Shown one piece after another: positions 37,787 to 51,191 of a DNA stretch of 64,000 bases. Where the stretch lies: contig JAJDUI010000009.1 in the NCBI GenBank assembly GCA_022826745.1, forward strand, positions 62,001 to 126,000. Direction: 5' to 3'. Source of the DNA: Thermoanaerobaculia bacterium. GTDB taxonomy: Bacteria; Acidobacteriota; Thermoanaerobaculia; Multivoradales; Multivoraceae. The notes beneath the pieces were generated by a model, which was not told where the DNA came from, made no database searches, and was given only the letters and a program-made list of their open reading frames with translations. Position 1 is the first letter of the stretch. Every line of letters starts with the position of its first letter. The position numbers and the translations under genes are program-made.

Positions 37787-38946
37787 TTCCGTTCCCAGAG
37801 CGCGATGCCCCCGGCCTGCTTGCCGATGTCGATCTGGGCCACGCGCCGGAACGCGCCGTTGTCGTAGACCTCGACCACGCCCGGCTCGCCACCGACACCC
37901 TCGACGGTGACCAGGCTGAAGCGTCCATCCGACGTGATGACGACGCCGTGGGGGATGCGGCGCGTCGTGGAGACCCGGGCGACTTCCCGGCCCTCCTCCA
38001 GGTCCCAGAAGCCGATCGAGTCGCCCTTCTTGTAGGTGACCACGAGCAGCCGCTCGTCGGGCGCCACGGCGGCGTTGTAGGGCCCGGGGGCAGGCGTCTC
38101 CAGTCGCCGGGAGACCTTCCAGGCGTTCGTGTCGACCTCGTAGATGGCGTTGCCCGAAAGCGCCGTGACGTAGACCATGTCTTCGCTGGTGGGCGGCGTG
38201 ACCCACGACGGTTCGACGACCGGCTGGCCGTGGGCGCCGTGTCCGGCCGCGGCGTCCCCGTGACCGCCGTGTCCCGCGTGGCCGCTGGCGGAGTGCTCGG
38301 TCCGTCCCAGCTTCAGGCGGCGGCCGACCTCGAAGCGCAGCGCGTCGATCTCGACGAGCTCGTCGTCCATCATGTTCGCGCTGTAGAGCTTCCGGCCGTC
38401 GCGGCTGAACCGGGCGCCGTGCGGCATGGTCCCGCTCTCGAACTGCGCGATCTCGGTCATCGTCGACGTTTCGACGACGGAGATCGTGCTTGGCACGTGG
38501 TCGCCGTAGAAGTCCGAGTTGACGACGAAGAGCAGGCCGGTGGTGGCGGCCACGTCGAGGGTGGCGGGGAACATGCCGACCTGCACGTCGCCCAGCCACT
38601 CGTCGGTCCCGGTTTCGTACTTGTGGATCGAGCCGAACGGGTTGCCGTGGGCGATCGACACGTACCAGTAGCGGCCGCCGGGCGAGATGTTGATGCCGTG
38701 CGGACCTTCCGTTTCGGCCGGGAAGCTGCCGACGGTGATCGTCTTCGTCACTTCGATACCGGAGGGCCCGAAGCGGACGAGCGCCACCTGGTCCTCCGAT
38801 TCGGCGCAGACGTAGGCGTAGTACTCGCGGGACGGCGGCGTGAGGTCCGACTCCGCGTGGAGGGCGGAACCCGTGAAGACGGTGAGGGCGAGAAGCAGCG
38901 TTGAGAGCGCAGCCGTCCGCGGCTGCCGGCGAGTCGAAATGTGCAT
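37783..38946 (-). CDS. Exported YVTN-type beta-propeller with His-rich loop
   Basis: The 387-residue product has a signal peptide ending SALHA. Blades follow the YVTN/lactonase pattern (for example SPGGRYWYVSIA, SRDGRKLYSANM, TSDGRFSLVTVEG). At about residues 223-244 there is a loop with seven histidines, S-G-H-A-G-H-G-G-H-G and then G-H-G-A-H-G, which could bind copper, zinc or nickel. The gene overlaps the following membrane-protein gene by four bases, and the Ig/LVIVD gene lies 31 bases upstream, linking these exported proteins to the MoxR cluster. Confidence 0.8.
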   Translation of the reverse strand: MHISTRRQPRTAALSTLLLALTVFTGSALHAESDLTPPSREYYAYVCAESEDQVALVRFGPSGIEVTKTITVGSFPAETEGPHGINISPGGRYWYVSIAHGNPFGSIHKYETGTDEWLGDVQVGMFPATLDVAATTGLLFVVNSDFYGDHVPSTISVVETSTMTEIAQFESGTMPHGARFSRDGRKLYSANMMDDELVEIDALRFEVGRRLKLGRTEHSASGHAGHGGHGDAAAGHGAHGQPVVEPSWVTPPTSEDMVYVTALSGNAIYEVDTNAWKVSRRLETPAPGPYNAAVAPDERLLVVTYKKGDSIGFWDLEEGREVARVSTTRRIPHGVVITSDGRFSLVTVEGVGGEPGVVEVYDNGAFRRVAQIDIGKQAGGIALWERN

Positions 38947-38977
38947 CCCAGGCCTCCGGGTACGCCCCCGTCGGGGC

Positions 38978-41113
38978 CTAGTGCGGCTCTCCGATGATCC
39001 GGTTCGGGTCTTCGGGATCCTTCAGTTTGACCGCCCACAGTCCCGAGTGCCAGTCGGAGAAGAAGATGTGGCCCTTGTACGGCTGCGGGCCCCAGACGAA
39101 GGGGGAGTTCGGCACGAGGGCGTCGGGATCGTAGGGCATGAACATGCCGATCTCCCGGCCCTGCCGGTAGAGGTCGCCCCGCAGGTCGCCGGAGACGTCG
39201 ACGACGCGGAGGCCTCCGTTGTAGTAGGCGACGTACATGATGTCGTCTTCGATCCACAGGTTGTGGGTGCCGGCTTCGGGCACCTGGTAGCGGGCGACCT
39301 CGCGGGGGTTTTCCCAGTCGTCCCAGGAGATCACGTGGATCCAGCCGGCGGCCCGTGGCGGCGCCGCCCTCGGGTCGCGCCCGAGCTCGCCGTAGGGGAA
39401 GGCCTCGTCGCCGGCGAAGACGTAGAACTTGCCGGTCGACTCGCTGCGGTAGGGGTAGGCGGCGTGGTTCCAGCCGCTCGGGTAGGCGTAGCTGCCGAGT
39501 TCGACCGGGTTGTTCGGCGCGCCGCCCATGCCGGCGCCGCCGACGTCGATCGCCACCACGCCATCGTCCCAGTTGGAACTGAAGGCGACGCCGTCGACGA
39601 TCCAGACGTCATGGATCGAGTGTCCCGGCGTGTCGAGCTCGAAGCGGCCGACGCGGTAGGGCTGGGTCGGGTCCTCGATGCTGATCACGTCGAAGCGGCG
39701 GCCGTTCGACAGGGCGTAGACGTGCTCGTCGTGGATGAACACGTTGTGGACTCCTCCCCGCAACTGGTCGTCGAAACGGGACAGGATGCGCACGCCTACC
39801 TGAGGCTCCGAGACGTCGAGAACGACGAAGCCGTTCTTGCGGTTCGAGGCGCCCTCGCGGCTGAGCACCGCGACCCGGCCGTCCTCGGAGACCTTGACGT
39901 CGTTCACCGTCCGCGCGTCGACGCGCACCGCGTCGATGAGCACGATGCTCTCCGGGTTCGTCACGTCCCAGATGTAGGCGTGGCCCTCGGCGCCCCAGGT
40001 GCCGGTGATCGCGTAGTCCCGGCCGTCCGTGCCCTCCCAGACCCAGAGGTCGGAGGTGCGACGGTCGCTCACCTTGCCCTGGCCGACGAACTCGATCTCC
40101 TTGTTCACGCGGCGAGGCGTCACCCGGACCGGCACGCTGGCGGAGTGGCTGCCTCCCAGCGCGGTCACGTTGTAGATCCCTGAGCGCTCGGCCACGAAGG
40201 CGCCGTCCTGCTCGATCTGGGCGGTGGCGCCGGGCGCGAGGATCCCGGTCGCCGACTGGCCGGCCACCAGGAAGCGGATGGGCAGGTCCTCGACCTCGTT
40301 GCCGGAGGCGTCGCGGCCGACGGCCTCGAACCAGACGACGTCGCCCGTGCGTGCCTCGTCCGCGGAGGCGGTCAGCTCGAGTCGCTGCGTCGGGTTCCGT
40401 GCGACCTGGATGTCGACCTGGGAGGTCGCGTCCTCGGCGGTCGCGGTCAGGGTCGCCGTGCCGGGCGCCAGGAAATCCAGACCTCCGAAGCCGTCCGGCG
40501 CCGCGACGTCCGGGTTCGAACTCGAGTAGGCGACCTCGACGTTGTCGCGGACGACGTTCGTGATGTCCACGACGCGGGCCTGCAACGTCAGGTGGGTGCC
40601 GCTGTAGAAGGCGCCGGGGAGCCCGACGACCTCGACGCTTTCGACCGGGGGATTCGGGATCGTCACGTCGACTTCGACCCGGAGCAGGGCCTCCGCCCGC
40701 CGCGGTTCGTCTTCCGCCTCCTTCGGCACCAGGGCGATGACCTGGACGCTGCCGGGGCCGTGGGCTTCGACCTCGCCGGCCGGGTTGACCCCGAGGCGCC
40801 GGCGGTTGCGGGAGAAGAAGACGACGTCGACGCCCTCGACCGCTTCGCCGTCCCCGTCGACGACGGTGGCGGTCAGGGTGGCCTTGTCACCGACCTCCAG
40901 GGTCAGTTCGGTGGGGGAGACCTTGAGCTCGGCGCCGGGCGGGATCGCGGGCTTCTCTTCCTCTTCGGCGCCCTCCTCGCCGGCCTGCTCCTCCTCGGCG
41001 GTGGGCTCGGCGGGCTCCTGGGCGGCAAGAGGCGAAGCAAGGAGGAAGAAGACGGCGCCGAGCAGCGCCAGCCAGATTGGCGGATTTGTGCGGGAAAGGG
41101 TCACGGCGCTCAT
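38978..41113 (-). CDS. Exported protein with Ig-like domains and LVIVD repeats
   Basis: The 711-residue product has a signal peptide ending SPLAAQ, then an acidic Glu-rich stretch. Residues 60-345 contain three or so bacterial Ig-like domains (ELKVSPTELTLEVGDKATLT; SSSNPDVAAPDG; ASADEARTGDVVWFEAVG). Residues 350-700 are propeller repeats of the LVIVD type (AYIWDVTNPESIVLIDAVR, GFVVLDVSEPQVG, LRVVDVSGDL). It is probably a surface or periplasmic binding protein. It is the first gene of the same-strand run that leads into the MoxR cluster. Confidence 0.8.
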   Translation of the reverse strand: MSAVTLSRTNPPIWLALLGAVFFLLASPLAAQEPAEPTAEEEQAGEEGAEEEEKPAIPPGAELKVSPTELTLEVGDKATLTATVVDGDGEAVEGVDVVFFSRNRRRLGVNPAGEVEAHGPGSVQVIALVPKEAEDEPRRAEALLRVEVDVTIPNPPVESVEVVGLPGAFYSGTHLTLQARVVDITNVVRDNVEVAYSSSNPDVAAPDGFGGLDFLAPGTATLTATAEDATSQVDIQVARNPTQRLELTASADEARTGDVVWFEAVGRDASGNEVEDLPIRFLVAGQSATGILAPGATAQIEQDGAFVAERSGIYNVTALGGSHSASVPVRVTPRRVNKEIEFVGQGKVSDRRTSDLWVWEGTDGRDYAITGTWGAEGHAYIWDVTNPESIVLIDAVRVDARTVNDVKVSEDGRVAVLSREGASNRKNGFVVLDVSEPQVGVRILSRFDDQLRGGVHNVFIHDEHVYALSNGRRFDVISIEDPTQPYRVGRFELDTPGHSIHDVWIVDGVAFSSNWDDGVVAIDVGGAGMGGAPNNPVELGSYAYPSGWNHAAYPYRSESTGKFYVFAGDEAFPYGELGRDPRAAPPRAAGWIHVISWDDWENPREVARYQVPEAGTHNLWIEDDIMYVAYYNGGLRVVDVSGDLRGDLYRQGREIGMFMPYDPDALVPNSPFVWGPQPYKGHIFFSDWHSGLWAVKLKDPEDPNRIIGEPH

Positions 41114-41234
41114 TCCTCGGGTAGTGCAGGTGCGGTAGCGAAGACGGCGCAGTCTATCAGCGGGCCGTGACGGGATGGCGGCGCCTGAAGGTGCCGGACG
41201 AGCCCGTCGGACGCAGCGAGCCGGCCCGCGGCAG

Positions 41235-42650
41235 CTACATGTGGATGGCCCGGCCGTGGACGGCCAGAGCCGCTTCCTTGACTGCCTCGGAGAGGGTCGG
41301 ATGAGCGTGGCTGGTGAGGAAGAGATCCTCGGCCGAGGCGCCGAAATTGATCGCCGCCACCGCTTCGGCGATCAGGTCGCCGGCGTGGCTGCCCAGGATG
41401 TGGACGCCGAGGACCGCATCCGTCTCGGCGTGGGCCAGGATCTTGACGAAGCCCTCGAGGCTGCCGGTGGCGCGGGCGCGGCCGATTGCGCGGAACGGAA
41501 AAGCGCCCTTGCGGTAGGGGGTGCCGGCTTCCTGCAGTTGCTCTTCCGTCCTGCCGACGGAGGCGACTTCGGGTTCGGTGTAGACGATGCCGGGGATCGC
41601 GTCGTAGTCGATGTGGACGTGGCCGCCGGCGATGCCCTCGACGCAGGCCATGCCCTCCTCCTCGGCCTTGTGGGCGAGTTGCGGCCCGCCGATCACGTCG
41701 CCGATGGCGAACACGCCGGGCGCCGAGGTGGCGAAACGCCCGTCGACCCGGATGAAGCCGCGCTCGTCGACGGCGACGCCCGCTTCCTCGAGCCCCAGAC
41801 CGTCGCTGATCGGCGTTCGGCCGACCGCGACGAGAACGCGGTTGCACTCTATCGGCTCGGCGCCGTCGACTTCGACGACGCAGCCCGTCTCGTCCTTGCC
41901 GCCCTTGACGTTCGCTCCGAGCACGCGGCTCCCGAGCCGGATGTCGAGACCCTGGCGGCGGAAGATCTTCTCGGCGGCCGCGGCGATCTCGGTGTCCGCG
42001 CCAGGCAGGATGCGGTCGAGGTACTCCAGCACGATGACGTTCGAGCCGAGCCGGTTCCAGACCGCGCCGAGCTCGAGGCCGATGTAGCCGGCGCCGATCA
42101 CGACCAGGCGCTCGGGTACCGCGTCGTAGGCCAGGGCCTCCGTGCTGGTGCCGATGCGGTCGCCGTCGAACTCGATGCCCGGCAGCGTCGCGGGGCGGGA
42201 GCCGGTGGCCACGATCACATTCCGGGCCTGCACCTCGTGCTCCTCCTGCTCGCTGGCGATGACGACCCTGCGCAAGTCGCCGTGGAGGCCCCCGAGGCGG
42301 CCCCGGCCCTGGATGTGCTCGATCCTGTTTTTCTTGAGCAGGGACGACACACCGCGGGTGAGCGTCGTGACGACGCGGTCCTTGCGTTTCATCATCGCCG
42401 CCAGATCGAGGCCGATCTCGCCCGCGACGCCGCCGTGTGCCGCGAGTTCGCCGCGGGCCGCGACGAGGCGCTGGCTCGACTCCAGCAGCGCCTTGCTCGG
42501 GATGCAACCCACCCGCAGGCAGACGCCCCCGGCCGCTGCGTGTTCGTCTACCACGGCGGTCCGGAAACCGAGCTGCGCGGCCCGGATCGCCGCGACATAG
42601 CCGCCGGGTCCGGCGCCGATGACGACGAGGTCGAGGCTGATCTCGCTCAT
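41235..42650 (-). CDS. lpdA: Dihydrolipoyl dehydrogenase (E3)
   Basis: Starting at the ATG at 42648-42650, the product has 471 residues. The FAD loop is VVIGAGPGGYVAA. The redox disulfide is in GGVCLRVGCIPSK (the usual spacing of four between cysteines), the NAD loop is VVIGAGYIGLELG, and the C-terminal H-P-T-L-S-E motif provides the catalytic His-Glu pair. It re-oxidises the lipoyl groups of 2-oxo-acid dehydrogenase complexes; sucA and sucB lie about 2 kb upstream on the same strand. The start overlaps the stop of a secreted PKD protein (ATGA), an odd partner for coupling. Confidence 0.95.
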   Translation of the reverse strand: MSEISLDLVVIGAGPGGYVAAIRAAQLGFRTAVVDEHAAAGGVCLRVGCIPSKALLESSQRLVAARGELAAHGGVAGEIGLDLAAMMKRKDRVVTTLTRGVSSLLKKNRIEHIQGRGRLGGLHGDLRRVVIASEQEEHEVQARNVIVATGSRPATLPGIEFDGDRIGTSTEALAYDAVPERLVVIGAGYIGLELGAVWNRLGSNVIVLEYLDRILPGADTEIAAAAEKIFRRQGLDIRLGSRVLGANVKGGKDETGCVVEVDGAEPIECNRVLVAVGRTPISDGLGLEEAGVAVDERGFIRVDGRFATSAPGVFAIGDVIGGPQLAHKAEEEGMACVEGIAGGHVHIDYDAIPGIVYTEPEVASVGRTEEQLQEAGTPYRKGAFPFRAIGRARATGSLEGFVKILAHAETDAVLGVHILGSHAGDLIAEAVAAINFGASAEDLFLTSHAHPTLSEAVKEAALAVHGRAIHM

Positions 42651-44053
42651 CTGACGTCGTCGCCAGGCTGTTCCTGGCAGCCTTCCGGAAAGGCCGTCGT
42701 GTCGGCTATCGCGACGGCAGCGACGCCTGCTTCGTTCTCGTATTCCCTGACCGCGCCGGAGACCGTGTCCGTCACCCGGATCGTGTAGCCGAGGTTCGTG
42801 GATGACGCACCGTAGACCCAGACGTGGCCGTTGTGCCCGCAGCCATCCAGGACCTTGATGAGAATCTCCCAGTTGTCGTCGTCGAAGAAGCGGAAGAGGC
42901 CCGAGTCGTTCGTCCCTTCCGGGACGATGACGGCGGTGGCGATGATGGGTTCGTCCGGGTCCAGCCAGTCGACCGTGACGGCGAAACGCGAGTCCTGCAG
43001 GCACAGCGTTTCGGAACTCGCCTCGCAGGCGCCCGCCGGTTGGGCTGCCTGGACCAGGAAGATCCGGGCCGTCTTCGACTCGGTGTCCGCGCCCGTCACG
43101 GTCAGCGTGACGGTGTAGAAGCCGGGCGAGGACCAGGAGTGCGGCACGGTGCTTCGGGTGGACTGCCGGCCGTTTCCGAACTCCCAGAGGCGCCGGGTGA
43201 CGGTTCCGGAACTCGTGTCGGTGAACACGAGTTCTTCGCCGGTGCGGACGCGGCACGGATCCTCGGGGCAGTCGATGTTCGTGCCGAAGGCTGCCTCCGG
43301 GGGTGTAGAGGGCTGTGGCGGCGTCGGCGACTCCGGATCGGGATCGGTCGGCGTTGGCGTTTGGGGCGTCTGAAGAACGAACGTCAGCCTGGCCATCGGT
43401 TCGTTCGAGAACTTCTCCTGTCCCCTGATGCTGGTGATCGTCCCCTGAGGGTTCGTCGCCGGGTTGCTGAGAGAGAACTCCGTCCCGTCCTCCGTACCGG
43501 CGTCGTAGGGGTACAGGTTCACACTGACTCGCGACCGCCAGCCCTGACTGTTCCGCAGCGAAAGGCCTGAAACGCCGACGAACCAGTCCGGACTGGGACC
43601 GATCATCGACAGGAGCGTCACGAGGTGGTGCGTCGAGGACGCCTCGATCGTGAAGGTCGAGGTGCCGGTCGCTCCCGTCCCGCTCTCGCGGATCAGCTCC
43701 TTTCGGTCGGCGGCCGGAACCGCGTTGTATTCGCTCGTGAACCCCGAGGTGGCGCCCGTTTCGGCGACGCTTTCAACACCCGACGTGGCGGTGCCGCCGG
43801 CCGTCCAGAACGTGACGTTGCCGTTGTGGACGGCGCCGATCAGTTGCGTGAAATGAGCGCCTCCCACGACGCCGCCCGGCGTGCTGCTGAGGTTCCACAT
43901 GCCCTCGAAGGTGACGTTATAGGTCGCGGTCGCCGTGCCTTGCGCGCCTGCGGGGGCGGACAGTCCGGTCTGAAGCAACAGAGCGGCGGCCAGGGACGCG
44001 AGGCCGGCGAGCCTGGCGCCGATGACGGGGAGAGCGGTCGCCCTGTTCGTCAT
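42647..44053 (-). CDS. Secreted Spondin-PKD domain protein
   Basis: The 468-residue product has a signal peptide ending APAGAQ. Residues 42-225 match the Spondin_N fold: YNVTFEGMWNLSSTPGG, then GGAHFTQLIGAVHNGNVTFW and GVESVAETG. A Pro/Thr-rich linker follows at about 229-250. Residues 255-345 form a PKD domain (FTDTSSGTVTRRLWEFGNG, then SPGFYTVTLTVTG). The last 120 residues resemble a C-terminal domain common in Acidobacteriota-like secreted proteins (SRFAVTVDW ... FFDDDNWEILIKVLDGCG). It is probably surface-exposed. Its stop overlaps the lpdA start. Confidence 0.8.
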   Translation of the reverse strand: MTNRATALPVIGARLAGLASLAAALLLQTGLSAPAGAQGTATATYNVTFEGMWNLSSTPGGVVGGAHFTQLIGAVHNGNVTFWTAGGTATSGVESVAETGATSGFTSEYNAVPAADRKELIRESGTGATGTSTFTIEASSTHHLVTLLSMIGPSPDWFVGVSGLSLRNSQGWRSRVSVNLYPYDAGTEDGTEFSLSNPATNPQGTITSIRGQEKFSNEPMARLTFVLQTPQTPTPTDPDPESPTPPQPSTPPEAAFGTNIDCPEDPCRVRTGEELVFTDTSSGTVTRRLWEFGNGRQSTRSTVPHSWSSPGFYTVTLTVTGADTESKTARIFLVQAAQPAGACEASSETLCLQDSRFAVTVDWLDPDEPIIATAVIVPEGTNDSGLFRFFDDDNWEILIKVLDGCGHNGHVWVYGASSTNLGYTIRVTDTVSGAVREYENEAGVAAVAIADTTAFPEGCQEQPGDDVR

Positions 44054-44473
44054 TCAGTTCGCGGCGTCGACGCCGGGTACCAGGAAGGCGCCCGGGATGC
44101 CGGCGTCGAGCGTCGCGAGTTCGGCGTCGTGCGCGGCGGCCAACTGCATCAGGTGGGCGTCGGTCGTCTGCGATGCATGTCTGCACCAGGCGGGAAACCG
44201 CCGGGCGGCCCTGTCGTCCGAGACAAAGGCATGCGCCGGACCAAGTGACCGGAGCATTCCGGCAAGCGTCCTGGCGGCCTCGTCCACGGTAACACCGCCG
44301 CCGGTGCGCTGCACCGAGACCCGAACGAAGCCGAGCTCGGGAATCGCCGACGTCAGGAGCTTCGATGCGCCCTGCCCTCGCGTATCCGCAACCCACCGCG
44401 AGGTGCGGTCGTGCGCCACATGATCGGTCCAGCCCCAGGCGACAAGGATGTTGACGTCCAGCAGGTAGTTCAC
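44054..44473 (-). CDS. PIN-domain toxin (VapC-like)
   Basis: The 139-residue product begins with the PIN motif YLLDVNILVAW (acid D6), and has a conserved E in SAIPELGFVR, D in TTDAHLMQLA and D in ATLDAGI. All four acidic positions of a PIN ribonuclease are present. The GTG start at 44471-44473 overlaps the antitoxin stop by three bases, the usual antitoxin-toxin arrangement. VapC toxins cut tRNA or rRNA when not held by the antitoxin. Confidence 0.85.
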   Translation of the reverse strand: MNYLLDVNILVAWGWTDHVAHDRTSRWVADTRGQGASKLLTSAIPELGFVRVSVQRTGGGVTVDEAARTLAGMLRSLGPAHAFVSDDRAARRFPAWCRHASQTTDAHLMQLAAAHDAELATLDAGIPGAFLVPGVDAAN

Positions 44474-44712
44474 GGGAAATCGCCGAGCAGGCTGCGAACG
44501 GCCTCCGTCGTCAGTGGGGGCAGGGTGTCAGCGGCCGCGAAGATGCGCGCGCCGGTATGGGGGCAGCGGACCGTCCGGGGCTTTGGGGGCGGCGCTGGCG
44601 CCAGACGCGCGCGGCGACGCAGGAACTCCGACACGCTGATCCCCTCCTTCTTCGCCTGCAGGCGGATGGCTCGCGCTTCCTGCTCGTCGACCTTGAACGA
44701 GATCGTGACCAT
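44470..44712 (-). CDS. Ribbon-helix-helix antitoxin (VapB-like)
   Basis: From the ATG at 44710-44712 the product is 80 residues. The first 35 residues (VTISFKVDEQEARAIRLQA, then KKEGISVSEFLRRRA) fit a ribbon-helix-helix DNA-binding fold. The C-terminal part has a short Pro-rich linker and a CPHTGARIF segment that probably contacts the toxin. It lies 41 bases after sucB stops, so the pair could be read from the suc promoter or from its own; a weak GTAATACGGTA-like AT segment sits just upstream near 44720. Confidence 0.78.
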   Translation of the reverse strand: MVTISFKVDEQEARAIRLQAKKEGISVSEFLRRRARLAPAPPPKPRTVRCPHTGARIFAAADTLPPLTTEAVRSLLGDFP

Positions 44713-44753
44713 GGGTAATACGGTACTACCCGCTGCCGTGTCGGTCAATCAGG

Positions 44754-46133
44754 TTAGACCTCGATCAGCATCCTGGCCGGATCCTCGATCGCCTCCTTGA
44801 TCCGGACCAGGAAGGTGACCGCCTCGCGGCCGTCGACGATGCGGTGGTCGTAGCTCAGGGCGACGTACATCATCGGCCGGACGACGACTTCGCCTTCGAC
44901 GACGACGGGCCGCTGCTGGATGGCGTGCAGGCCGAGCACGCCGCTCTGCGGCGGGTTGATGATCGGCGTCGACAGCAGCGAGCCGAAGATGCCGCCGTTG
45001 GTGATCGTGAAGGTGCCGCCCTGGAGTTCGTCGAGGCGGATCCTGCCGGTCCGGGCCCGTCCCGCGAAGTCGCCGATGGAGGACTCGATCTCGGCGAAGG
45101 ACATGCGCTCGGCGCTGCGTAGCACCGGCACCATCAGGCCGCGATCGGTGCTGACCGCGATGCCGATGTCGTAGTAGTTCCGGTAGATGATGTCGGTGCC
45201 GGTGATCTCGGCGTTGAGCCGCGGGAAACGGCGCAGCGCGTCCACCGCCGCCTTGACGAAGAAGGACAGGAAGCCCAGGCGCACGTCGTGGCGCTCGGAG
45301 AAGGCGTCGCGGTAGCGGCGCCGGAAGTCCATGACGGCGGACATGTCGATCTCGTTGAACGTCGTGAGCAGGGCCGCCTGCTGCTGCGCCTCGACCAGGC
45401 GCTCGGCGATCCGGCGGCGGATCGGCGTCATCGGCACGCGCTCTTCGGCGCGTTCCCCGGCCGCCGCCGCGGCAGGCGGAGCGGCGGCGGGCGGAGCGGG
45501 CTGCGCCGGCGGTGATGGCATCGTCGGCGCCGGCGCGGACGCCGCGGTCTCCGGCACCGCTTCGGCGGAGGGTTCCGGTTCCTCCTCGCGGGCGGCCAGC
45601 CACGCCGCCACGTCGCTCTTCAGCAGCCGGCCACCCTTGCCCGTGGAGGGAATGAGGGACGCGTCGAGGCCGTGCTCGGCGATCAGGCGGCGGGCGGCCG
45701 GCAGAATGCGTCGCTCTCCGGGCGCGGCCGGCGCGGCCACGGGTTTAGCCTCGGCCGCCGGGACAGGTGCGGGAGGCGTGGGTTCCGCGGCGGGCGCCGG
45801 GGCCGGCGGAGCGGACGGCGCCGCCGGTCGAGCGCCGGCCAGCAGGTCGCCCTGGGCTTCTTCGGCTGCCGCGGCGCCCGGGCTGGCGGCGACAGCGCCT
45901 TCCTCGATCCGCGCGATCACGGCGCCGATGGGCACCGTCTCGCCCTCCGCGCAGACGATCTCGGACAGGACGCCCGCTACCGGACACGGCATCTCGACGG
46001 TCACCTTGTCCGTTTCGAGCTCCACGAGCGGATCGTCCCTGCCGATCGCCTCGCCGGGCTGTTTGATCCAGCGGAGGATCAGCGCTTCCGTGACCGATTC
46101 GCCGATCTCGGGGATTGTGACTTCGTACGTCAT
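44754..46133 (-). CDS. sucB: Dihydrolipoamide succinyltransferase (E2 of 2-oxoglutarate dehydrogenase)
   Basis: The 459-residue product has an N-terminal lipoyl domain with the lipoyl lysine in [10 protein letters not shown], a long Ala/Pro linker with repeats of AAP, then an E3/E1-binding domain ([14 protein letters not shown] ... [17 protein letters not shown]). After a second linker comes the acyltransferase core with the catalytic YDHRIVDG motif. sucA lies 22 bases upstream, giving the usual sucAB order. The product carries succinyl groups to CoA. Confidence 0.95.
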   Translation of the reverse strand: MTYEVTIPEIGESVTEALILRWIKQPGEAIGRDDPLVELETDKVTVEMPCPVAGVLSEIVCAEGETVPIGAVIARIEEGAVAASPGAAAAEEAQGDLLAGARPAAPSAPPAPAPAAEPTPPAPVPAAEAKPVAAPAAPGERRILPAARRLIAEHGLDASLIPSTGKGGRLLKSDVAAWLAAREEEPEPSAEAVPETAASAPAPTMPSPPAQPAPPAAAPPAAAAAGERAEERVPMTPIRRRIAERLVEAQQQAALLTTFNEIDMSAVMDFRRRYRDAFSERHDVRLGFLSFFVKAAVDALRRFPRLNAEITGTDIIYRNYYDIGIAVSTDRGLMVPVLRSAERMSFAEIESSIGDFAGRARTGRIRLDELQGGTFTITNGGIFGSLLSTPIINPPQSGVLGLHAIQQRPVVVEGEVVVRPMMYVALSYDHRIVDGREAVTFLVRIKEAIEDPARMLIEV

Positions 46134-46155
46134 GCGGTCTGCCTTCGGGGGATTC

Positions 46156-49056
<2,901 letters not shown>

Positions 49057-49091
49057 CGCTGCCTACCTCCTGGGCGGGGAGCCCGGCGGCG

Positions 49092-50174
49092 TCAGGCCCG
49101 TTCGGCCTGGAGCCGCGGGTCGATTACATCCCTCAGAGTATCGCCGACGAGGTTGAAACTCAGCACCGCGAGGAAGATCGCCACGCAGGCGGGAGGAATC
49201 ATGTGGCCGGCGGTGAACAGGTTCTCGTAGCCGGAGCGGAGAATCGTGCCCCAGGAGGCGTCGGGCGGCTGGACGCCGAAGCCGAGCCAGGAGAGTCCCG
49301 CTTCGATCAGGATGGACACCGCGATGCCGAAGGTCACGCTGACCAGCACGGGCGCCAGCGCGTTGGGCAGCAGGTGGCGGAGGACGAGCTGGGCCGGTCT
49401 GACTCCGAGCGAGCGGGCGGCGAGGGCGTAGTCCGTCTCGCGGATGCGCAGGATCTCGCCGCGCGCGAAGCGGGCGATGCCGACCCAGCGGGTCAGGCCG
49501 ATCACGATCATCACGTTCTCGATGCTGGGCGGGAACCAGGCCAGGACGGCGAGGATCAGGAAGAAGGCCGGGAAGCACTGGACGACTTCGATGAAGCGCG
49601 AGATGACGAGGTCGGCGATGCCGCCGGCGTAGCCCGCGATGCAACCGAACACGAGGCCCAGGATGACCGCGATGCCCATCGACAGGAAACCGACCTTCAT
49701 CGACACGACGGTGCCGTGGACCATCCGCGACAGGACGTCGCGGCCCGACTGGTCGGTGCCCAGCCAGTGACGGCTGGAGGGCCCGGCCAGGGGCTCGGCG
49801 GCGATCTCCCTGGGGCCGTAGCGCACAGGCGTCCACAGCGCCCAGTCGCCGCGCTCCGGGTCGAACTCCCGCTTGAAGTCGAAGGTCGCCAGGCGGTAGG
49901 GCCGCTGCTTCTGGATGATCAGGCTCGTGCCCGGGACCTGGTGGACGAGGTCGACGACCGCCGGGTAGTAGAAGCCGCCGTCGAAGCGGCACAGGATGGG
50001 TTGTTCGTTGGCCAGGATCGGCGACAGGAAGGCCACGAGAAACAGCACGGCCACCACGCACAGGCCGACCATTCCGAGGCGGTGGCCGCGGAAGCGCCGC
50101 CACGTGATGTGCCAGTAGGAGCGCGCCGCGGGCGCCCCTCCGGTCGTTGTGCTCGTCGTCGCTTCGGTCGCCAT
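49092..50174 (-). CDS. Peptide/nickel-type ABC transporter permease (DppC/OppC-like)
   Basis: The start is the ATG at 50172-50174, five bases from a GAGAAG site; a GTG two codons upstream overlaps the stop of the previous gene and is an alternative. The 360-residue product has an N-terminal membrane helix, then a periplasmic insert of about 80 residues (ANEQPILCRFDGGFYYPAVV ...), resembling YejE rather than a short-loop DppC. The HWLGTDQSGRDVLSR motif and the GIARFARGEILRIRETDYAL EAA-type loop identify the family. No ATPase or binding protein is in the window, so the transporter is incomplete here. Confidence 0.9.
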   Translation of the reverse strand: MATEATTSTTTGGAPAARSYWHITWRRFRGHRLGMVGLCVVAVLFLVAFLSPILANEQPILCRFDGGFYYPAVVDLVHQVPGTSLIIQKQRPYRLATFDFKREFDPERGDWALWTPVRYGPREIAAEPLAGPSSRHWLGTDQSGRDVLSRMVHGTVVSMKVGFLSMGIAVILGLVFGCIAGYAGGIADLVISRFIEVVQCFPAFFLILAVLAWFPPSIENVMIVIGLTRWVGIARFARGEILRIRETDYALAARSLGVRPAQLVLRHLLPNALAPVLVSVTFGIAVSILIEAGLSWLGFGVQPPDASWGTILRSGYENLFTAGHMIPPACVAIFLAVLSFNLVGDTLRDVIDPRLQAERA

Positions 50175-50176
50175 CG

Positions 50177-51157
<981 letters not shown>

Positions 51158-51185
51158 CGGCGATCTCGGTGAGAGTGAGGCTGCC

Positions 51186-51191
51186 TACAAT
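51186..51191 (+). promoter_or_regulatory. -10 box for a leaderless MATE transcript
   Basis: TACAAT lies 8 bases before the TTG start at 51200 and no ribosome site separates them, so the mRNA probably starts at or next to the start codon. A similar arrangement occurs at the right edge (63722-63727). Confidence 0.4.

Noticed and set aside
36580-37910. Plus-strand frames antisense to the acidic membrane protein
   Set aside because: They are Ser/Ala/Arg-rich mirror images of the low-complexity acidic region, with no domain.
37787-38599. An N-terminal extension of the acidic membrane protein frame
   Set aside because: It overlaps the propeller gene in another frame with Arg-rich translation. The TTGA overlap start fits the coupled run better.
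42651-43256. An N-terminal extension of the lpdA frame
   Set aside because: It is out of frame with the Spondin-PKD protein and gives Arg/His-rich sequence. The FAD-binding start at 42650 matches the family.
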